Assembly: GCF_905397435.1 (NCBI RefSeq)
Contig: NZ_CAJPVI010000040.1
Location: 1 to 64,000 of the forward strand
Direction of reading: 5' to 3'
Source of the DNA: Cupriavidus numazuensis
Lineage (GTDB): Bacteria; Pseudomonadota; Gammaproteobacteria; Burkholderiales; Burkholderiaceae
Length of the DNA: 64,000 nucleotides
The position numbers were made by a program, and so were the translations under genes. Shown here one piece after another: positions 1-7,973 of this stretch. Within the stretch, counting starts at the first letter, position 1; each line of letters begins with the position of its first letter. A model generated the notes under the pieces. That model was not told the origin of the DNA and did no database searches. It saw nothing but the letters and a program-made list of their open reading frames with translations.

Positions 1-104
1 AGCCCGGCGTGAAGACGATTTGGCTTGGCCTGAAAGAAGTTCATGTCGCCGCGAAGACTCTGCGAGGATTACGAGCCGTCGATGATGGGGACAATTGTGT
101 ATAA
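1..104 (+). CDS. C-terminal fragment of an IS4-family transposase (cut by window start)
   Basis: The reading frame that begins at base 3 stays open until TAA at 102-104. It reads PGVKTIWLGLKEVHVAAK and ends about 33 residues in. The PGVKT(I/L)W.GL pattern is typical of the C-terminus of IS4-type DDE transposases, which follows the catalytic core. Only this tail lies in the window, so I cannot say whether the element is intact. No terminal inverted repeat could be defined downstream with confidence. It sits about 100 bases from a long repeat, so the left border looks like a mobile or repeat-rich junction. The family call rests on one short motif. Confidence 0.5.
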   Translation, partial: PGVKTIWLGLKEVHVAAKTLRGLRAVDDGDNCV

Positions 105-200
105 CCGCATGGGGATATGGGGGGCAATTGCAATGCTGTGGTGAGTGTCTTGGCAAAAGGTCCAAAAACTATTGAAAAGGGTTGTTTGCCGAATATCGGT

Positions 201-968
201 CTTGGCAGGCGCTGCTGTTTCGCCGGCGTAGCCGGCGACCTACTTTTACCCGAGCGGTAAAAGTAGGCAAAAGCGCGTTTACGTGGTTAATCCAAGGCTC
301 AATGCCATTGAGGCATCAGAGGACCGCTGGACTGCCTGCCGCGTAGATGATTAGGATGGGACAGCGCGTACGAGCGAACCCGGATTACGGAGTGGTCCCT
401 TCTAATGAGGACATCGCGGGGACGCCTTCGGCTGCGCTACGCGCGGCTCGGAGTAAGGCCGCGAAGGTCTGACCCGAACCCCGCCTCGGTGACGAAGCCT
501 TGGGCGCATTGCATGCGCGTAGAGACAGGAAATCAGGAACTGGAACTGGAACGGGGGAGTCGGTCGCCAGCGACGCTGATGAGCTTGCGTCCAGACGACG
601 ACGTGCGCGCAGCGCAGCCGAAGGCGTCCCACCACTGACCGTGTTGGAACGCTGTACCCGAGTCCGTCTTGGGGATCGTCCAAAAGCCGTGCCGCGCCAG
701 GCACAGGTTCTGACTCACATGGCGTAGCAGGTTGGAACGGCCGACCACCATCGCAGGCGTCCAAAGCCGTTTGAACCCCTGCCGCCGTGGAATTGATGGC
801 CAGCGGCAACGACGCGCTTTTCTGCCTACTCTTTTGTCGCTCGGACAAAAGAGTAGGTCGCCGGCTACGCCGGCGAAACAGCGGCGCGAGCCAAGAGCGA
901 CACCTCAATCCCAACCACAAAACCCCGCCGGCTACGCCGGCGAAACAGCGGCGCATGCCAAGAACGAT
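201..968. repeat. Left copy of a long inverted repeat (about 0.77 kb)
   Basis: This segment matches the reverse complement of 62860-63611 over almost its whole length, with scattered substitutions and small indels. Each copy is itself bounded by inverted ends containing CGCCGGCTACGCCGGCGAAA. Just inside each end is a hairpin: CTACTTTTACC facing GGTAAAAGTAG here at about 241-268, and CTACTCTTTTGTC facing GACAAAAGAGTAG at about 827-856. Extra sub-repeats of the CGCCGGC unit follow at about 925-960. Small reading frames inside it (for example one beginning MELMASGND) recur in both copies, but they have no ribosome-binding site or recognisable domain, so I treat the whole as a non-coding repeat. 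Confidence 0.85.
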
Positions 969-1003
969 ACCCTAATCCCAACCTCAAAAAGCGCCCAACT
1001 GCC

Positions 1004-1041
1004 TAAAAAAAAGAGCCCTGGGAAAGCAGGAATCCCAGGGC
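1004..1041 (-). terminator. Rho-independent terminator of the NCS2 permease gene
   Basis: A perfect 9-bp stem, GCCCTGGGA (1015-1023) against TCCCAGGGC (1033-1041), is followed on the minus strand by a run of T (A-run at 1005-1012). It lies about 95 bases beyond the permease stop codon. A second perfect 11-bp hairpin without a T-run lies at 1089-1120, between the stop codon and this terminator. Confidence 0.85.
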
Positions 1042-1135
1042 ATAAATCCACCGTTGTGGCGGCAGAGGAGACATCGTTGAATTCACTGCGGACAACCGCG
1101 CCAGAGGCAGCGGTTGTCCGATTGGCGTATCGATT

Positions 1136-2518
1136 TCAGATCGCCCAGCCTCCGGCATAGAACGCAGCCAGTGCGACGGCAATCGCTACGGTGCCGACAT
1201 TGAGCTTGCGCCATTCGCCCGCAACGATGCGGCCGACGACCAGCGTGCAGAAGCCGAGCATGATGCCGGTGACGATATTGCAGGTCAGCACGATAAATAC
1301 CGCGCAGACCAGACCGGCGAGTGCATCGACCAGGTCGTCCATGTGCAGGCGCGAGACGCTCGACAGCATCAGCAGCCCCACGTACATCAGCGCCGGTGCG
1401 GTTGCGTACGACGGCACCAGGCCGGCCAGCGGCGAGAAGAACATCACGGCCAGGAACAGCAGGCCGACTACCACGGCGGTCAGGCCGGTCTTGGCGCCGG
1501 CGGCAACGCCGACGGTCGATTCGATGTAGGCCGCGGCCGGTGCGCCGCCGAAGATGGCGGAGAAGATCGAGCTGACCGAGTCCGCCGTGAGCGCGCGTCC
1601 GCCGTTGCGGATGTGGCCATTGGCGTCAAGCTGGCCGGCCTGGCCTGCGACAGCGCGGATCGTGCCGGTGGCGTCGAACACGGCAGTCATCACCAGTGCC
1701 AGCACGCTGGGCAGCACGGCGGCGGACAGTGCGCCGCGGATGTCCATGGCGCCGATCAGCGACTGGTGGCCCGGTGCGCTCAGCGACGGCAGCGCGAATA
1801 CGCCAGTGAACTTCACAGCAGGGTCGAAGATCAGGCCCAGCACCGAGATGGCGACGATCACCAGCAGGATGCCGCCTGGCACGCGCCGGCGCTCGAGGCC
1901 GAAGATGGCGGCCAGCCCCAGCACCGACATCACGACCGGGAACGCGGTGATCTTGCCCAGTGCCACAGGCAGGCCCGCGCCGCTGTTCTTGACCACGAGG
2001 CCCACATCATTGGACGCGATCAGCAGCAGGAACAGGCCGATGCCGATCCCCGCGCCGTGGGCCACGCCGGCTGGCAGGTTGCGCAGGATCCAGGAACGTA
2101 CGCCGGTCACGGAGATCGCGGTGAAAACCACGCCCATCAAGAACACGGCGCCGAGTGCCACGGCCGGCGACAGCCCCTGCCCGAGCACCAGGCCAAAGGC
2201 CATGAACGCGGTCAGCGAAATGGCACAGCCGATTGCGATCGGCAGTTTGGCCCATACACCCATCAGCAGCGAGCCGAAGGCCGTGGTCAGGCACACCGCC
2301 ACGAACACCGCGCTGGTGTCGAAGCCGGCCTTGCCGAGCATGCCCGGCACGACGAAGACCGCGTAGACCATGGCCATGAAGGTGGTCACGCCTGCTACCA
2401 GTTCCTGCCGCTGCGTGCTGCCGCGGGCGGTGATCTGGAAGTAGGCGTCGAGCTTGTTCTTGACTTCGGGGCGCGCGGAATCGACTTCCGTCACTGACGG
2501 AAAGGGCTGTTCGATCAT
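1136..2518 (-). CDS. NCS2-family purine (guanine/hypoxanthine) permease, AzgA-like
   Basis: This 460-residue integral membrane protein has about a dozen hydrophobic segments. It carries hallmarks of the AzgA branch of the NCS2 nucleobase transporters: an N-terminal RQELVAGVTTFMAMVYAVFV segment, the VFDATGTIRAV motif, and AAYIESTVGVAAGAKTGLTA in the second half. Proteins of this branch import guanine, hypoxanthine or adenine with protons across the inner membrane. Length matches the family. The start at 2518 is supported by AAGGAG a few bases upstream. The gene stands alone, with its own terminator, and its leader contains an 8-bp inverted repeat (GCCACGGC at 2545-2552 and GCCGTGGC at 2604-2611). 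The exact substrate cannot be read from sequence. Confidence 0.9.
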   Translation of the reverse strand: MIEQPFPSVTEVDSARPEVKNKLDAYFQITARGSTQRQELVAGVTTFMAMVYAVFVVPGMLGKAGFDTSAVFVAVCLTTAFGSLLMGVWAKLPIAIGCAISLTAFMAFGLVLGQGLSPAVALGAVFLMGVVFTAISVTGVRSWILRNLPAGVAHGAGIGIGLFLLLIASNDVGLVVKNSGAGLPVALGKITAFPVVMSVLGLAAIFGLERRRVPGGILLVIVAISVLGLIFDPAVKFTGVFALPSLSAPGHQSLIGAMDIRGALSAAVLPSVLALVMTAVFDATGTIRAVAGQAGQLDANGHIRNGGRALTADSVSSIFSAIFGGAPAAAYIESTVGVAAGAKTGLTAVVVGLLFLAVMFFSPLAGLVPSYATAPALMYVGLLMLSSVSRLHMDDLVDALAGLVCAVFIVLTCNIVTGIMLGFCTLVVGRIVAGEWRKLNVGTVAIAVALAAFYAGGWAI

Positions 2519-2959
2519 GATGATCTGTCTCCTTGCAGGGCGCTGCCACGGCTAGCGGGAAGGGGCCGCGAACAGGCTTTGTCTCACTTGGTTCTAGGTA
2601 TCGGCCGTGGCATGCTCGCGCCGCGGCCGGTTTTATCGGTGTGCCGGCTGTCATTCGCCTTCTGGATGAGCGCGATCTGGGCAAGGCTGAAGGCTAGGTG
2701 ACGCGCGGCGCGTCGTCATAACCCCGACAAAATGCGCGGTATGTCCGCAGGGGAATAGTGAATGTGATGAATTGCCGTCTTGCCCGGGACCGGTGGCGCC
2801 GGGGCCATTCGGTAAGGCGTTGCCATTATCAGCCAGATCGAATGGGGCCTATAGGTATTGACCCGTATGTCTTGAGGGCGACTTCGCTATACTAGGGATA
2901 ACCCTCGGATCGAACGACAAGTGCGGTCCGGTGCGCTTATTTTCTATCAGGAATCTCTT
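2519..2959. other. Intergenic region between divergent genes
   Basis: This 441-base region separates the leftward permease gene from a small rightward gene. It must hold promoters for both. The only structure I see is the spaced inverted repeat GCCACGGC / GCCGTGGC in the permease leader. I recognise no conserved riboswitch class and no further gene. Confidence 0.5.
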
Positions 2960-3163
2960 ATGCAAGTCCTTGCTGACACTCTCTATCGCCAGTCGCCGAC
3001 CCGCCGTCCGGCAGCCCCCGCAGACCTTTCCCGCAATGTTGCGCCGTACGCGCGCATGGGTAGCGGCGATTCGCTGATCGCCCGCGTGCGCGAGTATTTC
3101 GCGCGCGGCTGGGCGCTGCATGTGCAGAACGCGCGCGAGGCCGCGCCGATCAGCTGGCTGTGA
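2960..3163 (+). CDS. Small hypothetical protein (67 aa)
   Basis: A 67-residue basic protein starting MQVLADTLYRQ and ending APISWL. It has no signal peptide or transmembrane segment. The C-terminal part (SLIARVREYFARGWALH) could form an amphipathic helix. I favour the ATG at 2960 over an in-frame upstream start because GGAA lies eight bases before it. I do not recognise the family. Codon use is GC-rich at third positions like neighbouring genes, which supports it as real. It is divergent from the purine permease and convergent with the gene that ends at 3182. Confidence 0.5.
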   Translation: MQVLADTLYRQSPTRRPAAPADLSRNVAPYARMGSGDSLIARVREYFARGWALHVQNAREAAPISWL

Positions 3164-3181
3164 ACGCGGCCCACCGCAGAC

Positions 3182-3805
3182 TCAGTACATCCCCGTCGCT
3201 TCCCTGAAGCGTCCCAGCGTCCAGCCATGCCCGAGCAGCAACATGCGGGTATGCAGATCGTCCTTCACCACCGCGCTGACTTGCTCGCCCAGGTAGGTGA
3301 GCGTCTTATAGCGCAGGTCGACATAGCCAAGCGCGTACCGCCGGCCCAGCGACTGCCATAGCGCATGGGCGCCCGCCGACTGTCGCGCGCCGCTAAGCAG
3401 GCATAGCCCGCCATCGAGCGCCAAGCGGTAGAGGCCTGACGCCAGGCCCAGGCGCTGGTAAGCCGGCGCAAACTTCGTGTGGGGCGATCGCACCCACGGG
3501 TCGGCGCGCCGGCCGACTTCGATCAGCCGGTTGAAAACCGTATAGCCAGCCAGCTGGCGGCTGGCCACATCTTCCACGTACACGAAAATCTCGCCATCGG
3601 CCTCGCGAAAGCGCAGGCGCAGGCCGGGCAGCCCGCTCGGCATGTCCGGCATGCCATGCAGCCGGTCGCCGGGGCGGCGCATGCGGTCATGCAGGGCGCC
3701 GAGTTCGTGTTCCACTTCGGCAGTTTCTGGACTGACATCGACGCGCAATTCCAATGCGCGTGCCAGAACCTGCGCCGGGCCGCGCAGTGTAAACGTCAGG
3801 GTCAT
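3182..3805 (-). CDS. Conserved hypothetical protein, possibly GNAT-acyltransferase-like (207 aa)
   Basis: A 207-residue soluble protein from MTLTFTLRG. The ATG at 3805 is chosen because GAGGAG lies just upstream. A stretch reading LGLASGLYRLAL followed by LLSGARQSAGAHALW resembles the acyl-CoA-binding turn and following strands of GNAT-fold proteins, which is the only hint of function. No other domain is evident. The start overlaps the ribosome-binding region shared with the tiny gene at 3816-3890, so the two are probably co-transcribed. The function remains unknown and the GNAT suggestion is weak. Confidence 0.65.
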   Translation of the reverse strand: MTLTFTLRGPAQVLARALELRVDVSPETAEVEHELGALHDRMRRPGDRLHGMPDMPSGLPGLRLRFREADGEIFVYVEDVASRQLAGYTVFNRLIEVGRRADPWVRSPHTKFAPAYQRLGLASGLYRLALDGGLCLLSGARQSAGAHALWQSLGRRYALGYVDLRYKTLTYLGEQVSAVVKDDLHTRMLLLGHGWTLGRFREATGMY

Positions 3806-3815
3806 GGCGTGCTCC

Positions 3816-3890
3816 TCAGCTATTGAGGGCGACGTACAGAATGACAAGCGCCACCATGGCGCAAAGGGTGCGGCGATAGATGGATGGCAT
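3816..3890 (-). CDS. 24-residue predicted membrane peptide
   Basis: The ATG at 3890 is preceded by AGGAGA at good spacing and opens a 25-codon frame: MPSIYRRTLCAMVALVI followed by LYVALNS. It has a positively charged N-terminus and one hydrophobic segment of about 13-15 residues. The stop codon overlaps the ribosome-binding site of the next gene (GCTGAGGAG before the ATG at 3805), which suggests translational coupling. It is short enough to be missed by automatic annotation. It could be a small membrane protein or a leader peptide for the downstream gene. Confidence 0.45.
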   Translation of the reverse strand: MPSIYRRTLCAMVALVILYVALNS

Positions 3891-4385
3891 GGCTTTCTCC
3901 TGAATGCACGATGGTTTGCGGTTGCCAACGTGGCAGCCGCATGCAAAGTGCCGTGCGGGAAAGCTCAGATCGGGACGAGGGTCCGCCGAGCTGCCCGCAC
4001 GGCCAGGAAAAGCACGGCCAGGCAGGCCGGGAGTGCCGGCAGGCCGATGCGCGTGGCCGTCTTCGACGCGCACGCGGCCGCGCCATGCGTGGCATGGCGA
4101 AGCGAGGCGGTGGCGTGGAACGGCAGGGGCATCGGCAAGGTAGTGGGGGCATTGAGCCGGCTGGGCAAGGTGCCGCCGGCCAACGACTCTTATGCCACAT
4201 CGGACACTGAATGTCCAATTATCAGACGGAGATCTGCATTCAACGGCGGCCAAAAATCCTGATTCTCGGCGGACTTCACGACGCAGGACTGTCGCCTGCC
4301 GTCACAATATTGCAATTGTGAACACTGTCTACATGAACTAGACTCGGTAGCACGTGCCCCAGGACGGGGCAGTTCCGCAGGAGCC
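3891..4385. other. Intergenic region with candidate rightward promoter
   Basis: About 495 bases lie between the leftward small genes and the rightward BNR gene. Open frames here lack ribosome-binding sites and have composition expected of non-coding high-GC DNA. The only supported signals are at the right end, where a promoter-like sequence and an overlapping palindrome CACAAT / ATTGTG (4303-4320) occur. Confidence 0.4.
4316..4344 (+). promoter_or_regulatory. Candidate sigma-70 promoter of the BNR/MoaD pair
   Basis: TTGTGA (4316-4321) and TAGACT (4339-4344) are separated by 17 bases, about 40 bases before the start codon. The -35 box overlaps the right arm of a palindrome, CACAAT (4303-4308) and ATTGTG (4315-4320), which could be an operator. 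Confidence 0.45.
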
Positions 4386-5570
4386 ATGATGACTGCTAGC
4401 ACGGCACCGCAAACCGACCCCCACCAGACGTCATCGCCGGAATCCGGTCCGGCCATGCTGTTGGTCGCTACGATCAAGGGTGCGTGGTTCCTGACCAGCG
4501 ACCCCGCGCGCCGCGCCTGGGAGTTGCGTGGGCCGGTGTTCCTCGGGCACACCATCCACCACATCGTGCAGGATCCGCGCGAACCGCAGCGCATGCTGAT
4601 GGCGGCGCGCACCGGCCATCTCGGGCCGACCGTCTTCCGTTCCGCGGATGGCGGCCGCAACTGGACCGAGGCCACGCGGCCGCCGGCGTTCAACAAGGCG
4701 CCCGAAGGTGAAACTGGCCGCGTGGTCGACCATGTCTTCTGGCTCACGCCCGGACATGCGTCCGAACCAGGCACGTGGTATGCCGGCACCTCTCCGCAAG
4801 GCTTGTTCCGCAGTACCGATCACGGTGCCAGCTGGGAGCCGGTGGCCGGCTTCAATGATCACCCGATGCGGCGCGCCTGGACCGGCGGCGAACAGGACGG
4901 CACGCCCGACGGCCCGAAGATGCATTCCATCCTTGTCGATCCGCGCGATCCGAGGCACCTGTACATCGGCATGTCGAGCGGCGGCGTGTTCGAAAGCACC
5001 GATGCAGGTGCCGACTGGAAGCCGCTGAACCGCGGTTGCGCGGCGAATTTCCTGCCGGACCCCGATGTCGAATACGGCCATGACCCGCACTGCGTAGTAC
5101 AGCACCCGGCCGCGCCCGACATCCTGTACCAGCAGAATCACTGCGGCATCTACCGCATGGACCGGCGCGAAGCGGTATGGAAGCGCATCGGCGACGCCAT
5201 GCCGCGCGAGGTCGGGGATATCGGCTTCCCGATTGTCGCGCACCGGCGCGATCCGCGCACGGTATGGGTCTTCCCGATGGATGGCAGCGACGTCTGGCCC
5301 CGCGTGAGCCCCGGTGGCAAGCCCGCGGTCTATGTCACGCGCGACGCGGGCGAGACGTGGCAGCGGCAGGATCGTGGCCTGCCAGCCGATCAGGCCTGGC
5401 TCACCGTCAAGCGCCAGGCCATGACCGCCGACGCGCAGTCGCCCGTTGGGGTGTATTTCGGCACGACCGGTGGAGAGATCTGGGCCAGTGCCGATGAAGG
5501 TGAACACTGGCAGTGCATTGCGAGCCACTTGCCGCATATCTACGCGGTCCAGTCCGCACGGCCGGTCTGA
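4386..5570 (+). CDS. BNR/Asp-box repeat beta-propeller protein (sortilin/sialidase-like fold)
   Basis: A 394-residue protein with at least five Asp-box repeats (S/T-x-D-x-G-x-x-W): FRSADGGRNW, FRSTDHGASW, FESTDAGADW, YVTRDAGETW and WASADEGEHW. These repeats sit at the turns of beta-propeller blades, as in BNR or VPS10-like proteins. No signal peptide is visible, so it is probably cytoplasmic. Two ATG codons stand side by side; AGGAG upstream favours either. The next gene, 17 bases on, encodes a MoaD/ThiS-like protein, a pairing I know from other bacterial genomes. Catalytic activity cannot be inferred; the propeller is more likely a binding scaffold. Confidence 0.8.
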   Translation: MMTASTAPQTDPHQTSSPESGPAMLLVATIKGAWFLTSDPARRAWELRGPVFLGHTIHHIVQDPREPQRMLMAARTGHLGPTVFRSADGGRNWTEATRPPAFNKAPEGETGRVVDHVFWLTPGHASEPGTWYAGTSPQGLFRSTDHGASWEPVAGFNDHPMRRAWTGGEQDGTPDGPKMHSILVDPRDPRHLYIGMSSGGVFESTDAGADWKPLNRGCAANFLPDPDVEYGHDPHCVVQHPAAPDILYQQNHCGIYRMDRREAVWKRIGDAMPREVGDIGFPIVAHRRDPRTVWVFPMDGSDVWPRVSPGGKPAVYVTRDAGETWQRQDRGLPADQAWLTVKRQAMTADAQSPVGVYFGTTGGEIWASADEGEHWQCIASHLPHIYAVQSARPV

Positions 5571-5587
5571 CGCGCAAGGGAGTCAAC

Positions 5588-5848
5588 ATGCGGGTCCATA
5601 TTGCCTCGCCGCTGCTTTCCTATACCGATCAGCAATCGGTCGTGGAAGCCCATGGCAGCAGCATCGGCCAGTTGCTCGAGGACCTCGACCGGCAGTTTCC
5701 CGGCATGCGCTTCCGCATCGTCGACGAGCAGGACAAGCTGCGGCCGTACATCCGCGTCTTCGTCAACCGTGTGCAGTGGATGCGGCTCGACGCGCCGCTG
5801 CACGACGATGACGAGGTCCACATCCTGCAGGCACTCGCCGGTGGCTGA
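5588..5848 (+). CDS. MoaD/ThiS-family ubiquitin-like protein (86 aa)
   Basis: An 86-residue protein with the beta-grasp pattern of MoaD/ThiS. It ends in the required C-terminal Gly-Gly (LAGG), where such proteins are adenylated and turned into a thiocarboxylate for sulfur transfer. The stretch IRVFVNRVQW followed by LHDDDEVHIL matches the second half of the fold. The ATG at 5588 follows AAGGGAG. No E1-like activating enzyme or molybdopterin genes lie next to it. Its partner is the BNR propeller protein encoded just upstream. It could donate sulfur to an unknown acceptor or act as a protein modifier. Confidence 0.85.
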   Translation: MRVHIASPLLSYTDQQSVVEAHGSSIGQLLEDLDRQFPGMRFRIVDEQDKLRPYIRVFVNRVQWMRLDAPLHDDDEVHILQALAGG

Positions 5849-5938
5849 CTCGCTGCATCACGTATCGTTGGCTCCCACCGCCATGATCTGGCGCAAAGTT
5901 ATAACGTAAATCAGATCAATCCCTACTTAAGCCCTGCT

Positions 5939-5965
5939 TAAATCCCCTATCCGCGTTGCCGATAT
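5939..5965 (+). promoter_or_regulatory. Sigma-28 (FliA) flagellar promoter
   Basis: TAAATCCC (5939-5946), 11 bases, then GCCGATAT (5958-5965). This matches the FliA consensus TAAAGTTT-N11-GCCGATAA in the -35 TAAA, in the spacing and in seven of eight -10 bases. It lies about 100 bases before the cheV start codon. Confidence 0.8.
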
Positions 5966-6066
5966 CCAGACATCGAACGTCTGCTGTCCGCCTGCCGCCA
6001 GGCCGCAGACCGCACCTACCGCAGCGGCAAACCAATCAGCCATTCGGCACGCAAGGGGAGCATCAC

Positions 6067-7023
6067 ATGAGCAGTTCGATGAGGGACATCGACGAACGCA
6101 CCAACCTGACCAACAACAACCAGTTCGAACTGCTGTTGTTCCGGCTGGGCGACGCCGAGCATTCAGGCCAGTCCGAACTGTTCGGCATCAACGTCTTCAA
6201 GGTCCGCGAAATCCTGGTGATGCCGCCGGTCACCACCGTCGTCGGCGCGGATCCGTCGATCCTGGGCATGGCCGACATCCGCGGCCAGGTGATTCCGGTG
6301 ATCGACCTGCCGCGCCTGGTTGGCTGCAAGCCCGCGAACGGCCTCGGCATCCTGCTGGTGACCGAGTACGCGCGCTCGACGCAAGGGTTTGCGGTCGAGG
6401 CTGTCGAGGAAATCGTGCGCCTGGAATGGAACCAGGTCCATTCGGCCGAGGCCAGCGTGCGCACGGGCCACGTGACCAGCATCGCCAAGCTCGACGCTGG
6501 CACCGACAACGCGCGCCTGGTACAGGTACTGGACGTCGAGCAGATCCTGCGCGACGTGCTGCCGTCGCGCCAGCCGGACGTGGTTCCGGAAGCCGTCGGG
6601 CCGCAACTCACCCTGCCGCCGGGCACCAAGGTCATTGCCGCCGACGATTCCGCGCTCGCGCGCGGACTGATCGAGCAGAGCCTGAAGGCGCTGGGCGCAC
6701 CGGTGCTGATGACCAAGTCCGGCAAGGAAGCCTGGGACCTGCTCGACCGCATGGCCGCGGAAGCCGCCAGCAACGGCCGTTCCATCCATGACGAAGTGGC
6801 GCTGGTGCTGACCGACCTGGAAATGCCGGAGATGGATGGCTTCACGCTGACGCGCAAGATCAAGGCGGACAGTCGCCTCAAATCGCTGCCGGTCGTGATT
6901 CATTCGTCGCTTTCCGGTGAGGCCAGCGAGGAGCATGTGCGCAAGGTGGGCGCGAATGCCTATGTCGCCAAGTTCGTCGCCAAGGAGCTTGCCGAGACGT
7001 TGCGCAGCGTGCTGGTGCACTGA
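6067..7023 (+). CDS. cheV: Chemotaxis coupling protein CheV (CheW-receiver)
   Basis: A 318-residue protein with an N-terminal CheW-like domain (about residues 15-165, with LFGINVFKVREIL and the GMADIRGQVIPVIDL segment) and a C-terminal response-regulator receiver (about 185-315). The phosphorylatable Asp is in VLTDLEMPEMDG, about residue 250, and the conserved Lys lies in VAKFVAKEL. CheV couples chemoreceptors to CheA in the cytoplasm and is tuned by phosphorylation. AAGGGGAG precedes the ATG. The gene is an orphan here, with no other chemotaxis gene in the window, but a near-consensus sigma-28 promoter upstream ties it to the flagellar regulon. Confidence 0.95.
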   Translation: MSSSMRDIDERTNLTNNNQFELLLFRLGDAEHSGQSELFGINVFKVREILVMPPVTTVVGADPSILGMADIRGQVIPVIDLPRLVGCKPANGLGILLVTEYARSTQGFAVEAVEEIVRLEWNQVHSAEASVRTGHVTSIAKLDAGTDNARLVQVLDVEQILRDVLPSRQPDVVPEAVGPQLTLPPGTKVIAADDSALARGLIEQSLKALGAPVLMTKSGKEAWDLLDRMAAEAASNGRSIHDEVALVLTDLEMPEMDGFTLTRKIKADSRLKSLPVVIHSSLSGEASEEHVRKVGANAYVAKFVAKELAETLRSVLVH

Positions 7024-7284
7024 AAGGCACGCGGCGTGGCGTCGTTGTATCGCATGAGGCACAGAACTGCCCCCGGCGCAACCATTTCCCCACGCCGTCC
7101 TGCTGCCTAGAAATTAGGCACGCCAGTCTTTTCCAATACCGGCGCGCCTTGTGCGGTTGTCAATAGGCCGGATATCCACTGTTCCTGTGGATAGTTTTCC
7201 CGGTGGCCTGTCCGCCTCATGCCAATGGATGAGACGAGGCCCGGAATCTCCGGGCCGGACGGGCGCCGCCGCCCGCCATTCTCC
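7024..7284. other. Intergenic region between convergent genes
   Basis: About 260 bases lie between the ends of cheV and the peroxiredoxin gene. A short GC hairpin, GGCCCGG (7238-7244) and CCGGGCC (7250-7256), is present near the peroxiredoxin stop codon but has no T-run. It could serve as a weak terminator. Nothing else is recognisable. Confidence 0.35.
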
Positions 7285-7938
7285 TTACTTTGGCTGCGCC
7301 ACCACTCGAAGGTAGGGCTTCAGTGTCTTGAAGCCATTCGGGTATTTCTTGCGCGCGTCTTCATCCGAAACCGAGGTCGGGATGATCACGTCATCGCCCG
7401 GTTTCCAGTTGACCGGCGTTGCCACGGTGTGCTTCGCGTTGAGTTGCAGCGAATCCAGCAGGCGCAGGACTTCGTCGAAATTCCGGCCGGCACTCATCGG
7501 ATACGCGAGCATCGCCTTGATCTTCTTGTCCGGCCCGATCCAGAACACCGAGCGGATGGTCGCGTTATCCACCGCGGTGCGCGGGCCGCCGCTGGCTTCG
7601 GGGTGGATCATGTCATAGAGCTTGGCTACCTTCAGGTCGGCATCGCCGATCATCGGATAGTTGACCGCATGGCCTTGCGTTTCCTCGATGTCCTTGGCCC
7701 AGCGCGAGTGGTCGCCGACCGGGTCGATGCTCAGGCCGATGATCTTGGTGTTACGTTTGTCGAATTCGGGCTTGAGGCCGGCCATATAGCCGAGTTCGGT
7801 CGTGCAGACGGGCGTGAAGTCCTTCGGATGCGAAAACAGGATGGCCCAGCCGTCGCCGATCCATTCATGGAAATGGATCGTGCCTTGCGTGGTCTCGGCG
7901 GTGAAGTCAGGGGCTTCTTCGCCAATTCGAATCGCCAT
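7285..7938 (-). CDS. 1-Cys peroxiredoxin (Prx6-type)
   Basis: A 217-residue thiol peroxidase that reduces hydrogen peroxide and organic peroxides in the cytoplasm. The peroxidatic Cys is residue 45 in DFTPVCTTELG; it is the only cysteine, which marks the 1-Cys Prx6 class and means an external thiol must resolve the sulfenate. The long C-terminal extension (VATPVNWKPGDDVIIP onwards) is also typical of Prx6. AAGGAG lies before the ATG at 7938. A universal stress protein gene lies 35 bases upstream on the same strand, so the two probably share a stress-responsive transcript. Confidence 0.93.
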   Translation of the reverse strand: MAIRIGEEAPDFTAETTQGTIHFHEWIGDGWAILFSHPKDFTPVCTTELGYMAGLKPEFDKRNTKIIGLSIDPVGDHSRWAKDIEETQGHAVNYPMIGDADLKVAKLYDMIHPEASGGPRTAVDNATIRSVFWIGPDKKIKAMLAYPMSAGRNFDEVLRLLDSLQLNAKHTVATPVNWKPGDDVIIPTSVSDEDARKKYPNGFKTLKPYLRVVAQPK

Positions 7939-7973
7939 GATCGAACTCCTTGGTTGGGGGTTAAGCAACAGGG

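Noticed and set aside
402..975. Several open frames on both strands in the left repeat
   Set aside because: They recur in the inverted copy, lack ribosome-binding sites and known domains, and frames on both strands overlap. They are explained by the GC-rich repeat.
1343..2497. Plus-strand frame of 384 codons opposite the permease
   Set aside because: Gln/His/Arg-rich shadow of a GC-rich gene with no motif.
3816..4253. 145-codon minus-strand frame
   Set aside because: Starts without a ribosome-binding site and has the Pro/Arg/Ala composition of non-coding high-GC DNA; it overlaps the better supported 24-residue frame.
7238..7256. GC hairpin as a bidirectional terminator
   Set aside because: No T-run on either side, so I list it only as a weak feature of the intergenic region.
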